Shown piece by piece: positions 35,780 to 45,380 of a DNA stretch of 64,000 nucleotides (positions within the stretch are counted from its first letter, which is position 1; each line of letters starts with the position of its first letter). The translations under genes and the position numbers were made by a program. Source of the stretch: Syntrophobacter sp963666995 (GTDB taxonomy: Bacteria > Desulfobacterota > Syntrophobacteria > Syntrophobacterales > Syntrophobacteraceae); the NCBI GenBank assembly GCA_963666995.1, contig OY762941.1, positions 4,278,001 to 4,342,000 on the forward strand. Direction: 5' to 3'. Under the pieces are notes generated by a model. The model worked only from the letters and a program-made list of their open reading frames with translations. It was not told the origin of the DNA and made no database searches.

Positions 35780-36790
35780 TTATCGCATTCCGGCCCGGAT
35801 GCTCTTCAACACTCGTTCCACCGTGATGGACGGCATACAGAGCCACTGGCGGCACTTCTTCCTCTTATAACACGGAGCGCACGGCAATTCCGCCCTGATA
35901 ATGGTGTGAATATCACCATAAGGCCCGGTGCGAACCGGGTTCGTCGGGCCGAATACGGCAAAAACGGGAACTTTCAATGCGGCGGCCAGGTGCATCGGGC
36001 CGGTATCCGACGATACGAGAAACCTGGCCCTTCCGACGATCGCCATGACTTCCCTGAGGCTTGTCTTCCCTGCGATTGAGACGGCCCTTCCCCCGGAAGC
36101 CGCTTCGACCTGCCGGGCAAGTTCAGCGTCCGCTTCCCCGGCGATCACCAGCGATCGCAGAGGCAGGCGGGCTGCCAACTCACCGAAACATGCCGTGGGC
36201 CACCTTTTTGCCGCGCCGCCGGCCGACGGTGCTATGACACAATAATCCTCGGAAAAGCACGGGCTGGCGAGATCGAATTCCGGGAAGGGAGGCAGCGGAA
36301 ACTCGACCGGAACGTTATCGCACCCGAGAGTCGATGCGATACTCAGGTACCGGTCCACGGCATGAATCTCCGATCCTCCCCTGACCCTCATGGTGTAAAA
36401 GAGGGGGCTTCCCTCTCTTGCCTCGGCAAATCCCACTCTCAGCCGCGCGCCCGTTAGAGCGCAAATCAACGCGCTTCGCAAAAGCCCCTGCAGATCCACG
36501 ACGATATCGTACTGCTCTCTTCTCAGTGCTTTGCCGAGGCTCTTCATTTCGCGCAGGGTCTCAGGGAATCTGCGCGGCTTCTTCCAACTGTTTTTGTCGA
36601 TGATCCAGAGTTTATCGATCATCGGATGGCCTTCGAGGATGCCTTGAAATTCCTTTGCGACCACCCAATGAACTTCCAGGGATGGAAGACGCTTCTTCAC
36701 CGAGTTGAGAAAAGCAAGACCATGGATGATATCGCCCATGGCGCTTGGTTTTACGATCAGCATTTTACGGTGTTCTTTAAGGATTCCCAT
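35780..36790 (-). CDS. waaC: LPS heptosyltransferase I (GT9)
   Basis: A 336-aa GT9 enzyme. MLIVKPSAMGDIIHGLAFLNSVKKRLP near the start and FLVSSDTGPMHLAAALKVPVFAVFGPTNPVRTGPYG near the end match heptosyltransferase I, which adds the first L,D-heptose to Kdo2-lipid A. The C-terminal CAPCYKRKKCRQWLCM is a Cys-rich ending common in this group. The ATG at 36790 is preferred because the longer frame overlaps the upstream acyltransferase gene; GGAG and GAGG lie just before it. It sits between the acyltransferase and GT2 genes in the LPS run. Confidence 0.88.
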   Translation of the reverse strand: MGILKEHRKMLIVKPSAMGDIIHGLAFLNSVKKRLPSLEVHWVVAKEFQGILEGHPMIDKLWIIDKNSWKKPRRFPETLREMKSLGKALRREQYDIVVDLQGLLRSALICALTGARLRVGFAEAREGSPLFYTMRVRGGSEIHAVDRYLSIASTLGCDNVPVEFPLPPFPEFDLASPCFSEDYCVIAPSAGGAAKRWPTACFGELAARLPLRSLVIAGEADAELARQVEAASGGRAVSIAGKTSLREVMAIVGRARFLVSSDTGPMHLAAALKVPVFAVFGPTNPVRTGPYGDIHTIIRAELPCAPCYKRKKCRQWLCMPSITVERVLKSIRAGMR

Positions 36791-36918
36791 CACCTCACCG
36801 CTCCAAAGCGCTGTCCGGCCGGAGCGAATTCCAGATGGACCGGGCCGGCGGCATCGGCCGGAGCTGACGGGACCGGCGCCGGCAATTGTCGCAAATAGCC
36901 CCGCGAATGATCGGGCGA

Positions 36919-37824
36919 TCATTCCGTCATCCGGGGCCACGGCTGAAAAGGGCGGGTCTTCCATCTCTGATGCACCCAGAACCAGTGATCCGGGTTGAGA
37001 CGTACATAGCCTTCGATGATGCGGTTAAAGAGGGCCGTGTTTTCTTCGATATCGCTGGTGGTGTCCCCCGTCCGTATCAAGGGCACCTCCGGCCCGAAGA
37101 TCACCCTGTAGCGCCCGTCGTGCTCCCTCACGTTATGAATGGGGATCACCGGCGCCCCGGTCCTCAGCGCAAGGACGGCCAGGGCTTTATTGGTGCAGGC
37201 TATGTCCTTGAAAAACGGGACGAACACCCCATCGTACCAGTCCACGTTCTGATCGACAAGGAGTGCAACGATTCCACGGCGGTGCAGAACGCGGAGCACT
37301 TCCCGCACCGACCCTTTTTTAGGGATGATCCGGTTGCCTCCGGCGGACCGGACCGCGTTCACCAGTTTGTCCAATTGCGGATTATCCAACGGCCTTACGA
37401 CCACATTGAAAGGCATGTGCCGGTAGGAGCATCCCAGTGACATTACTTCCCAATTGCCGAAATGGGATGCCATCATGAGGAGGCCTTTCTTCTTCGCCAA
37501 CGCCCTGGCTACGTTCTCATACCCGGAAAAAGTCATGAAACCGTCGATGTCGTTCCTCAATGTGGTGAGGTACGGAAACTCGAGAAACACCCGGGCGAGA
37601 TTGGTGAAAACCTTGCGGCAGAGCACTCTGCGCCGACCCTCGTCCAATTCGTCCCCCCAGGCCCGCTCGAGGTTGCCGAGCACGATCCTGCGGTGACGGG
37701 AGTCGATGCGGTGCCAGATCAAACCGATAACGTCGGCAAGCCGTCTGTTTGTCTTTCGGGACATTCCGGCAGCCCTGTGCAGGAACCACTCGAGTGCCGG
37801 GGCAAAATCCATTGATATTTTCAT
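36919..37824 (-). CDS. LpxL/HtrB-type lipid A acyltransferase
   Basis: A 301-aa lysophospholipid-acyltransferase-like protein that would add a secondary acyl chain to lipid A. The catalytic H-x4-E motif is HFGNWE (about residue 120), preceded by KKKGLLMMAS. Further family markers are VVRPLDNPQLDKLVNAVRSAGG, the VALLVDQN stretch and the final PDHWFWVHQRWKTRP. The ATG at 37824 is preferred; the upstream TTG at 37860 lacks a ribosome site. An N-terminal membrane-associating segment is expected but is not strongly hydrophobic here. Confidence 0.92.
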   Translation of the reverse strand: MKISMDFAPALEWFLHRAAGMSRKTNRRLADVIGLIWHRIDSRHRRIVLGNLERAWGDELDEGRRRVLCRKVFTNLARVFLEFPYLTTLRNDIDGFMTFSGYENVARALAKKKGLLMMASHFGNWEVMSLGCSYRHMPFNVVVRPLDNPQLDKLVNAVRSAGGNRIIPKKGSVREVLRVLHRRGIVALLVDQNVDWYDGVFVPFFKDIACTNKALAVLALRTGAPVIPIHNVREHDGRYRVIFGPEVPLIRTGDTTSDIEENTALFNRIIEGYVRLNPDHWFWVHQRWKTRPFQPWPRMTE

Positions 37825-38112
37825 ATCCCATTCCAGGTAAGAAGGCGAACTCAACCTCAAGCCGTGCGCTTCTCAGTGCCAGAATCAAGCCCGATTGTCA
37901 ATATATCCCTCATGCCGGTGCAAAAGCGAAGGGTTCCAGCGGCCGATGTCCTGCGACAAAAGGGGACTTCCGGGCACCCTTTTGAGATGCGCGGCATCGA
38001 TCGGGAAAAGGGGCTGGTGAGAAAGAAAAAAGAGTACGAACAGAGGTGGATAACCGGGAAGCGGGCAAGGGAAAGACCTTTATGAAGGCGTGTCCGGGTG
38101 CCTTTGCGGGCA

Positions 38113-39168
38113 TCACGTGAGATTTTCTGCAGGAGTCTCCCGGTCGCTACGGAGAAGCGCCCTTGCTTCCATCACCACATCGTGAGGCTCGATGGTTTCC
38201 ATGCAGCGATGGTCCGTCGGACACCCGCGCTTGAGGCAGGGAGAGCATTCGACCGGCTTTCTCACCACCCGCGATCGTGTCGAAGCCGGCGAAGTGGCCG
38301 CGGGGTCGGTCGGCCCGAAAAGGGCTACCACGGGAACCTGAAGGGCGGCGGCAACATGCATCGGTCCGGAATCGTTCGTTATCATGAGCGAGGACCGCGC
38401 GATGACGGCCATCATCTCGCGGACGGACGTTTTCCCGATGAGGTTGAGGACGTCCGTCTCAACACATTTTTCGATCCGTACCCCGATCTCGGCTTCACCG
38501 GGACTGCCGATGAGCAAGGGTTTGAGATTGAATTCGCGAAAAATCAGGTTGGCGACAACCGCAAATCTTTCCGGATACCATCTCTTTGCAGAGCCGTAGG
38601 CCGCGCCCGGATTGATGACGGCCCAGTTGCGGCCTGCGAGCAATTCATCCGCAAACGCGAGTTCCCTGTCCGTGCAGGTGAGGGTGGGACGCCGTTCCCC
38701 CTCACCGATGCCGAAATGCCGTACCATCCGGAGATAGTACTGCGTGTGATGAAGCCCTTTGGATACGGAAGGAGAAAGACCGTGGGTGAGCAGAAAGCCG
38801 CGGCCGTCCGTGCGGTATCCCACTCGGATCGGAATCCCGGCGGCACGGGCTATAATGGCGGCCTCAACGGCGTTCTGGAGCAGAAAAGCCCCATCGAAGC
38901 GCTCTTTTCGCAGCAGTGCGCTGAACCTGAAAATACCCCTCAGTCCCCCGTGTTCCCGCTTTTTGTCCAGGACGATGACCCGGTCGCAGCAGGGGTGCCC
39001 CGACAGGAGCTCGGCCACGACCGGGTTGGCGATAAGCGCTATCTCGGCCTCGGGATAGGCCGACCTGATTGCGGACATCGCAGGGGTAGCCATGACCGCG
39101 TCGCCGATCCAGTTGGGAACGCGGATTACGATCCTGCGAAGATTCCGGGGAAGCCTGGAAGAACGCAT
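38113..39168 (-). CDS. waaF: LPS heptosyltransferase II (GT9)
   Basis: A 351-aa GT9 enzyme. RIVIRVPNWIGDAVMATPAMSAIRSAYP at the start and NPGAAYGSAKRWYPERFA in the middle are hallmarks of heptosyltransferase II, followed by MITNDSGPMHVAAALQVPVVALFGPTDP and CSPCLKRGCPTDHRCM. It adds the second heptose of the inner core. It begins only 25 bp after the stop of the Liv-type binding protein, so LPS core transcription may come partly from the upstream aryl-CoA ligase/transporter promoter, with 288 bp before the next gene. Confidence 0.92.
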   Translation of the reverse strand: MRSSRLPRNLRRIVIRVPNWIGDAVMATPAMSAIRSAYPEAEIALIANPVVAELLSGHPCCDRVIVLDKKREHGGLRGIFRFSALLRKERFDGAFLLQNAVEAAIIARAAGIPIRVGYRTDGRGFLLTHGLSPSVSKGLHHTQYYLRMVRHFGIGEGERRPTLTCTDRELAFADELLAGRNWAVINPGAAYGSAKRWYPERFAVVANLIFREFNLKPLLIGSPGEAEIGVRIEKCVETDVLNLIGKTSVREMMAVIARSSLMITNDSGPMHVAAALQVPVVALFGPTDPAATSPASTRSRVVRKPVECSPCLKRGCPTDHRCMETIEPHDVVMEARALLRSDRETPAENLT

Positions 39169-39193
39169 CGATTCGATCTTACTTATCGCCCGG

Positions 39194-40387
39194 TCAAGGT
39201 TTCAGGAGCACCCATTTGCCCTTTTCGACTTTCACCATGACCAGCGAGTCGGTTCCGAGGCCGTTGTGGTCTTCGGGGGTCAGGTTGAAGATCCCGCTCA
39301 CTCCGACGTACCCCTTTGTATGTTCGATCGCGTTCCGCAGTTGTTCGGGATCGGTGCCTGCCTGACGCATCGCGTTTGCCACCAGATAGATGGCGTCCCA
39401 TGCGTACCCGGAGTGAGTGTTGATGGGATACTGCCGGTCAAAGTGGTAAACATCGTTATAGAGCTTGATGAATTCCATGATGACCGCCTTCTGGGGATCG
39501 GTGTCCGGCAGTTGATCGACCACCATCAATTTAGTGGACGGCATGATACTCCCCTCGGCGGCATCGCCGGCGAGTTCGATGTACTTCGGATCAGGCTGTC
39601 CGTGGCATTGAATGAGGGGGATCGCCAGACCCAGTTGTTTCACATTCTTGGCAACCCTTGCACCGGCCGGGCCGATCGTCCAGCAGACGAGGGCCTGTGC
39701 CCCGCTGCTCTTGATCTTGAGAATCTGCGGGGTCATATCGGTGTCCGAAACCGAAAAGGCTTCCTTGGCCACAATATCCAGACCGTATTCCGGAGCAAGC
39801 TGTTCCAGCCAAGTCAGGCCGTCTTTTCCAAATCCGTCCGTGGCGGTGAGGAGGGCGATTTTGGTCAGTTTTTGCGACCGGATATAGTCAAAAGTCTTCT
39901 TTGCCGCAATCGATGTTCTCTGGGGAGTCTTGAACGTCCAGGTGAACGGGCCGAATTTGCCGCCGGCAATGACGGGGTCGCCTCCGATGGTCATGACAAT
40001 GGGGATATGGGCGGAATCTTCGATGTATGGTTTTACGGCCATCCCCTCGTCCGTGCGGGTGGGACCGATGAGTGCGGCAGCTTTGCCCTTTTCTATCAAT
40101 CGCTTGGCTTCCATGAGAGCTTTGGTGGGATCGCTCTCCGTATCGCCGACCACCAGTTCGAGCGGGTTGCCCTTGATTCCGCCCTCCTTGTTGATCTTGT
40201 CGACAACCATCTGGGCGACAAGCTTGGTCGGAGTCCCTATGGACGATGCAGGACCGGACAGGGCGAAAAACGCTCCGATCTTGACCGGTTCTGATGCGCG
40301 CACAACTGCGCTGCCGCTGCAGAACAGAAAAACGGCGATGGCGGCCAACACGATGGAACGATACATGAGACCTTGCTGCCTTTTCAT
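39194..40387 (-). CDS. livK: Liv-type ABC transporter substrate-binding protein
   Basis: A 397-aa periplasmic binding protein of the branched-chain amino acid/aryl-acid type. A signal peptide (YRSIVLAAIAVFLFCSGSAVVRAS) precedes EPVKIGAFFALSGPASSIGTPTK and the family stretch INKEGGIKGNPLELVVGDTESDPTKA. GGAGGG lies before the ATG. It follows paaK1 by 90 bp. The matching permease and ATPase genes are at 50.6-54.2 kb. A ligand such as an aromatic or branched-chain acid is inferred from the neighbouring CoA ligase. Confidence 0.92.
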   Translation of the reverse strand: MKRQQGLMYRSIVLAAIAVFLFCSGSAVVRASEPVKIGAFFALSGPASSIGTPTKLVAQMVVDKINKEGGIKGNPLELVVGDTESDPTKALMEAKRLIEKGKAAALIGPTRTDEGMAVKPYIEDSAHIPIVMTIGGDPVIAGGKFGPFTWTFKTPQRTSIAAKKTFDYIRSQKLTKIALLTATDGFGKDGLTWLEQLAPEYGLDIVAKEAFSVSDTDMTPQILKIKSSGAQALVCWTIGPAGARVAKNVKQLGLAIPLIQCHGQPDPKYIELAGDAAEGSIMPSTKLMVVDQLPDTDPQKAVIMEFIKLYNDVYHFDRQYPINTHSGYAWDAIYLVANAMRQAGTDPEQLRNAIEHTKGYVGVSGIFNLTPEDHNGLGTDSLVMVKVEKGKWVLLKP

Positions 40388-40477
40388 TTTCCCTCCTTGC
40401 AGTACGCGAGGCGACCGGTGGAAGCCGCGGTGTGACCGGGTCCCTAAGTCTCCGACCCCAGAAAGATAATCCTTGTC

Positions 40478-41773
40478 CTAGTCATCGAGCCGATGGTCAA
40501 AAAAGCGTTTGCTTTTGCCTTCCGTGCGAGGAAGCGTATCGTATTCCAGAACCTCAACCTGACACCGGACCATGATTTGCCTGCGGATTTCACCCGCGAC
40601 CATCTCGGCCAGTCTTTTTTCCTCGTCCGGGGAATCGGTGGAGTGCTGTTCAACCTTTATGAGCATCACGTCCCTTCCGTCTTCCTTTCGGTACAGGTGC
40701 ACCTGGTACTCGCTGCCTGTGCCGGGAATCTGCGAAAGCACATGATCGATCTGGCCAGGGTAGATATTGACCGCCCGGAAGATGAACATGTCATCGGATC
40801 GACCAAGAATGTGGTCGTGGCGCGGAAGGGGATTGCCACAGGGACAAGGCCCGGGAATAAAACGGGTCAAATCCCTTGTTCTGTAGCGTATCAGCGGTGT
40901 CGCCTCCTTCCGGAGGGAGGTGACGACCATTTCACCCACTTCGCCGGGTGCAGTGGGCTCGAGCGTCTCAGGATTCAGGATTTCCAGGATATAATAGTCG
41001 GCCCAGTAGTGGACGCCCTGATGAGCGGAGCATTCGAGCCCCGTGCCCGGACCGTATAACTCTGTCAGGCCCGGAATGTCGTAGAGGTGCTCGACCCCGG
41101 TTATTTCTCTGAGACGATTGCGCATTCTGGCACTGTGCCGCTCCGCCCCGAAGATGAACTTTCGCAGGGCAATCTGCTTCTTAATGCCCCGTCGTTCGAT
41201 CTCTTCGGCCATGAGGAGGGCCATGGATGCCGTCGCGCAAAAAACGGTGCTCTGCATATCGATGAGCATCTGGCAATGGATTTCCGTATTGGCGGGACCC
41301 ACGGGTATAGCCATAGCCCCGAATCGTTCGCATCCCAGTTGAAACCCGACCCCGGCGGTCCAGAGGCCGTATCCCACGGCGATCTGGACCCTGTCATCCC
41401 TTGTCAGCCCGGCCATTTCATAGCATCTGGCAAACATGGAAGCCCAGTCGTCGATATCCTTTTGGGTGTAGCAGAGCACTTTGCGCTTTCCGGTTGTGCC
41501 GGATGAGGTATGGATTCGTACGATCTTGTCGAACGGTACGGCCCTCAGGGGGAATGGATAGCCCTGCTGTAAGTCCTGGGCAGTGGTGAAAGGCAGCCGG
41601 TAGAGGTCGTCCAGAGATCGAATTTTAGTCGGATCGACTCCGGCTTCATCCAGTTTCTGTCTGTAGACGGAGGAATTGTTGTAGGCGTGGGAAACGGTCC
41701 ATTTCAGCCCCTGGAGCTGATGGGCATACAGGTCTTCGCGAGACGCCCGAACCGGCATGAACGAAACACTCAT
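40478..41773 (-). CDS. paaK: Phenylacetate-CoA ligase
   Basis: A 431-aa aryl-CoA ligase with an intact AMP-binding loop TSSGTTGKRK, then LYDIPGLTELYGPG, RYRTRDLTRFIPGPCPCG and the C-terminal catalytic segment LPRTEGKSKRFF. It would activate phenylacetate or related aryl acids, for instance those released after oxidation of aromatic 2-keto acids. It heads a minus-strand transcript with livK. A second, degenerate copy lies at 49325-50644. The start is ATG at 41773; upstream bases on the minus strand give a moderate GGAGACC ribosome site. Confidence 0.93.
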   Translation of the reverse strand: MSVSFMPVRASREDLYAHQLQGLKWTVSHAYNNSSVYRQKLDEAGVDPTKIRSLDDLYRLPFTTAQDLQQGYPFPLRAVPFDKIVRIHTSSGTTGKRKVLCYTQKDIDDWASMFARCYEMAGLTRDDRVQIAVGYGLWTAGVGFQLGCERFGAMAIPVGPANTEIHCQMLIDMQSTVFCATASMALLMAEEIERRGIKKQIALRKFIFGAERHSARMRNRLREITGVEHLYDIPGLTELYGPGTGLECSAHQGVHYWADYYILEILNPETLEPTAPGEVGEMVVTSLRKEATPLIRYRTRDLTRFIPGPCPCGNPLPRHDHILGRSDDMFIFRAVNIYPGQIDHVLSQIPGTGSEYQVHLYRKEDGRDVMLIKVEQHSTDSPDEEKRLAEMVAGEIRRQIMVRCQVEVLEYDTLPRTEGKSKRFFDHRLDD

Positions 41774-42514
41774 TTCAGGTCTCCTTGTTTATCCTGATCG
41801 CTGTCCCTGAGATTGCCGCAAAACGCGATCCGCCGGTAGACTGCTCCCGCATTTCGCAGTTTTTCGGAAAATGAAGCGACGCCGCACATCATGAATGGAA
41901 GAAATCTTCATAAATCTTTCAACCGGGCATGTCCACTCGAAAATTCCCGAGAGGTCAAGTCCGGGTCACCCGGGGGTCAGGCGCCCGGGCAGGCATCTGC
42001 CGGACCCGTCCCGTCCGGCGTGAATCCCGCTGCATGGGACCAGGAGAAAGCTCGAATCCAATGAGGATTCCAAACGGTGCAAAACCGCATTGGTTCACCG
42101 GAAGAGTGCTTCTCAGGGGAGGAATGCACCATGCCGTGATGCAAACTGCAGGCAAAATTCTATCATCTTGTATAAGCGATAGAAATACCCGATTCCAGTA
42201 AATGGGCTTTGATAACCCCGGTCGGGAGCGACGACGATCGGCACTGAACGAAAGACGGTTAATCCATCGAAGAGACTATCATTCATGTGGGGATATGGAA
42301 GTGGAAAGATTGTGTGGCTCTCCGAACTTCCGGATGCATCAAAACTAATGAGGTATGGTAATATGAAAACAGTTTCAGCAAAACGGGTGTGACCCCCGGT
42401 CCCTCTGAAGAACCTTGGTCATGTTCGCTTAAGAACTCAATATATTGAAAAAATGTGATACGGTGGTACTGTATGCTTTCATTCCGGCCATGCTTTCAAG
42501 ACGGGAGTACCGAC
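41774..42514. other. Divergent intergenic region
   Basis: This 741-bp gap between paaK1 and the serine hydrolase gene has no supported gene. The part at 41930-42130 is GC-rich with several short inverted stretches. The part near 42420-42470 is AT-rich (TCAATATATTGAAAAAATG) and may hold the hydrolase promoter. A weak sigma-54-like site on the minus strand (41818-41831, TTGC at -12 but CGG at -24) precedes paaK1. Confidence 0.4.
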
Positions 42515-45334
42515 ATGATCAGGACATCTTTCGTTTTGCTCTTACTGTGTGCCTCCCTGGCGGCGATAGCTGTTCTCGCCTCGGAAGCGAACGCGCGAGA
42601 ATTACTGTCCCCCTCGCTTTCCACAGCCTCGGCAGGATCGATTCCCGCCGCTGAACTCCAGGCCCTGCTGGAAGAGGCTGTGGCTCAGGGGGTCCCGGGA
42701 GCCGTTATGGGCGTCGCTACGCCGCAAGGGGCCTGGTTCGGGTCAGCCGGAGTGGGCGACACTGTAACGCAAGGGCCGATGTCGGCCCTCCACGCGATTC
42801 GGCTCGCGAGCATTACCAAAACATTCACGGCGTCGCTCGTCTGGTCGCTCATCGAAGAAAAACGCCTGGGGCTCAACCAAAGGGTAAACAGGTGGATCTC
42901 CCCCGGGCTCGTACCGAAGGGGGACGTCATCACCGTCGGGATGCTGCTCAACCATACCAGCGGGCTGTACGATCATGAGAACTCCCCGGAGTTCATGAAG
43001 AAGATGCAGAGCGATCCCACCCGTGAATGGACCGCGGAAGAAGTGCTGGCGATCACCCGCGCTCACCCGATGAATTTCACTCCCGGGACACATTTCGCCT
43101 ATTGCAATACCGGCTACTACGTCCTTGGGATGATTGCCGAAGCAGCCAGCGGGCAAAAAGTCGAAGACCTGGTTCGCAAGCGGTTCTTCACCAGGCACGG
43201 AATGGCGAGGACTTCGCTCACAAAATCCGGCAAGCTCCCCTCGCTTCGCACTCCGGGATACCTCTGGCTGGACGGGTACGGCAGTCCTCTCAGCGTGCTG
43301 CGGTGGAATTTCTCATGGGATTGGACGGCGGGGTCGGGCGTTTCGACCGCTTATGACATGCTGGCGTGGGCCGCTGCCCTCACGGGGGGGACCGTTCTGA
43401 GACCTGAAACACTCGATATGGCGTGGACGATAAAGGCGCCTTCGATAATGGGGTACGGCTTTGAGGTGACGAAAAACGGCCTGGGCTATCGAAGAATCGG
43501 CCACACGGGTCTCAATCCCGGGACAACGACCGACTTCCTTTTCTATCCGGACAAGGGATGGGCGCTGTTTTCGGGTCTGAATACGAGTGATTACCGAACC
43601 GTGCCGCAGATCAATACCGCTCGAATCCTTCTTGACATACGCAACGGAGCGGAAGCAGGGCTTGGCTGGAATGTCGATTATCGTCCCGCGATCAAGCAAG
43701 TCACGAAGCTCATCAAGCAGCAAATGCAGGACGACAACGTCGTCGGTCTTGGAATCGCGCTGGTGGACGGTCAGAATGTGGTCTGGCAAGAGGGCTTCGG
43801 CTACGCCGACAAGGCCAATAAGATCGCCGCCACAGCCGACACGGTCTTTCAGATCGGTTCAATCTCCAAGCCGTTTACAGGCACCGCCATCATGCAACTG
43901 GTGGAAAAGGGCAAGATTGATATCGACAAGCCTGTCACCGATTACCTTCCCGAATTCACCATCCGGAGCCGTCTCCCCGGGGTGGATGCCTCCAGCGTTA
44001 CCCCCCGGGCCTTGATGGCCAACCATGCCGGCTTGCCGTACAACTCCCCGGACATGATGGGCTACAGTTTCCGGCCGGAAGCCATGCAACAGGCGTTGAA
44101 GATACTGAAGAAGGACTGGATGTGCTTTCCCCCCTTCACCACGTACGCTTACTCCAACTTCGGGGCCGCCCTGAGCGGCCTGCTGGTGGAACGGGTTTCC
44201 GGTCAGGACTTCATCACCTATACGGACAACCATATCTTTGCTCCCCTGGCGATGTCCCGGAGTTCCTTCGCGCCCAAGCCGGAGATGACGCCATACGTGT
44301 CCAAGTCGTACAGCTCGGACGGCAAATTGCTGAAGAGGGTCTTTGTCAATTACCTGCCTGCCGGTTCGACTCTCTCCAGCGCGGCGGAGATGACCCACTT
44401 TATGCGGGCTATGCTGGCCGGGGGGAGTCTGGGCGGAAACATTGTGCTCAAGCCGGCCACGCTCCGGAAAATGTGGACGGCACAGAATGAGGGCGTGCCG
44501 CTGGACTTCGATTATCGGGTCGGACTTTACTGGATACTGTCGGACCCGGAGCTGGAGTACGCGGGGAAAATCGTCAGTTTTTCCGGTGATACGGCCCAGC
44601 AACATAGCCGGTTGATCCTGGTGCCGGAACACCAGCTCGGAGTGGTTGTTCTCACAAATTCGGCCAACGGCGGGGGAATAGCCAGGACGGCCGCAGTTGC
44701 AGCCATTGAAGGAGCCCTTACGGCCAAGAAAGGCATCGAGCCGCCGCCCGCGCCGAGTCCCCTGCCGCCCGCGCCCATGCCGTTGCGAAAGCTTCAGCGC
44801 TGTGTCGGCTTGTACACCGGGATGGGAGGGGGTGTAGTCTCCGTGAGCGTCGAGGACGATCACCTTCTCGTGCAGGCTTTTTCAGGATTTTCCTACAAAC
44901 TGTTGCCGCTGGTGGACGGCAACTTTGCCGTCGATGGCTACCCGGGAATGGAAACGCATGAATTATCGTTCGAGTCGGTAGCGGGTTATGAGGTGTTCGA
45001 TGATATCTGGCTGGGCGTCAAGCTGCTGCCGTTCCTCACCAAAGTCACCCCTGCGGCACCAGGGAAGGTCTGGCTGGACCGTTGCGGCGGTTACGTTGCC
45101 GAAATGACTTCAGACTTCTATCCTTTCTGGAAAACGCTGGAACTGACCGAACACGACGGCGTACTGACCATGATCGTTAACGGCGGCATCTACTACGCCC
45201 TCAGTCCCGTGACCGACACCAAGGCCATGAATGTGGGCCTTGGCACCTACTATGGAGATACGGTCCGTATCGAAAAGAGCGATGGTGTCGAGAAGTTGAT
45301 CTTTCAGAACTACACTTTTCGGAAGTCTTCCTGA
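42515..45334 (+). CDS. Exported tandem serine beta-lactamase-like hydrolase
   Basis: A 939-aa protein with signal peptide MIRTSFVLLLLCASLAAIAV and two class-C beta-lactamase/D-peptidase domains. Domain 1 has S99-I-T-K102, Y196-C-N198 and an HTG motif (RRIGHTGLNPG). Domain 2 has S449-I-S-K452 and Y546-S-N548, but its third motif reads FSGDT, lacking the usual His/Lys. A beta-rich tail follows after about residue 760. Substrates may be peptidoglycan peptides, D-amino-acid peptides or esters. The ATG at 42515 has GGGAG upstream and starts the signal peptide. A Pro-rich linker (EPPPAPSPLPPAPMP) separates domain 2 from the tail. Confidence 0.85.
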   Translation: MIRTSFVLLLLCASLAAIAVLASEANARELLSPSLSTASAGSIPAAELQALLEEAVAQGVPGAVMGVATPQGAWFGSAGVGDTVTQGPMSALHAIRLASITKTFTASLVWSLIEEKRLGLNQRVNRWISPGLVPKGDVITVGMLLNHTSGLYDHENSPEFMKKMQSDPTREWTAEEVLAITRAHPMNFTPGTHFAYCNTGYYVLGMIAEAASGQKVEDLVRKRFFTRHGMARTSLTKSGKLPSLRTPGYLWLDGYGSPLSVLRWNFSWDWTAGSGVSTAYDMLAWAAALTGGTVLRPETLDMAWTIKAPSIMGYGFEVTKNGLGYRRIGHTGLNPGTTTDFLFYPDKGWALFSGLNTSDYRTVPQINTARILLDIRNGAEAGLGWNVDYRPAIKQVTKLIKQQMQDDNVVGLGIALVDGQNVVWQEGFGYADKANKIAATADTVFQIGSISKPFTGTAIMQLVEKGKIDIDKPVTDYLPEFTIRSRLPGVDASSVTPRALMANHAGLPYNSPDMMGYSFRPEAMQQALKILKKDWMCFPPFTTYAYSNFGAALSGLLVERVSGQDFITYTDNHIFAPLAMSRSSFAPKPEMTPYVSKSYSSDGKLLKRVFVNYLPAGSTLSSAAEMTHFMRAMLAGGSLGGNIVLKPATLRKMWTAQNEGVPLDFDYRVGLYWILSDPELEYAGKIVSFSGDTAQQHSRLILVPEHQLGVVVLTNSANGGGIARTAAVAAIEGALTAKKGIEPPPAPSPLPPAPMPLRKLQRCVGLYTGMGGGVVSVSVEDDHLLVQAFSGFSYKLLPLVDGNFAVDGYPGMETHELSFESVAGYEVFDDIWLGVKLLPFLTKVTPAAPGKVWLDRCGGYVAEMTSDFYPFWKTLELTEHDGVLTMIVNGGIYYALSPVTDTKAMNVGLGTYYGDTVRIEKSDGVEKLIFQNYTFRKSS

Positions 45335-45380
45335 CCATGGCCTGCGGCGCCTTGATGCTCAGTGGGACTGAAATGACGGG

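Noticed and set aside
41818..41831. Sigma-54 promoter for paaK1
   Set aside because: The GG-N10-GC spacing and TTTTGC are right on the minus strand, but the -24 box is CGGATC rather than TGGCAC; too weak to claim.
41930..42130. Possible cobalamin or other riboswitch in the GC-rich part of the paaK1/hydrolase gap
   Set aside because: Some hairpins and a GTGAATCCCGC-like stretch are present, but I could not find the conserved B12-box core or any other complete riboswitch consensus.
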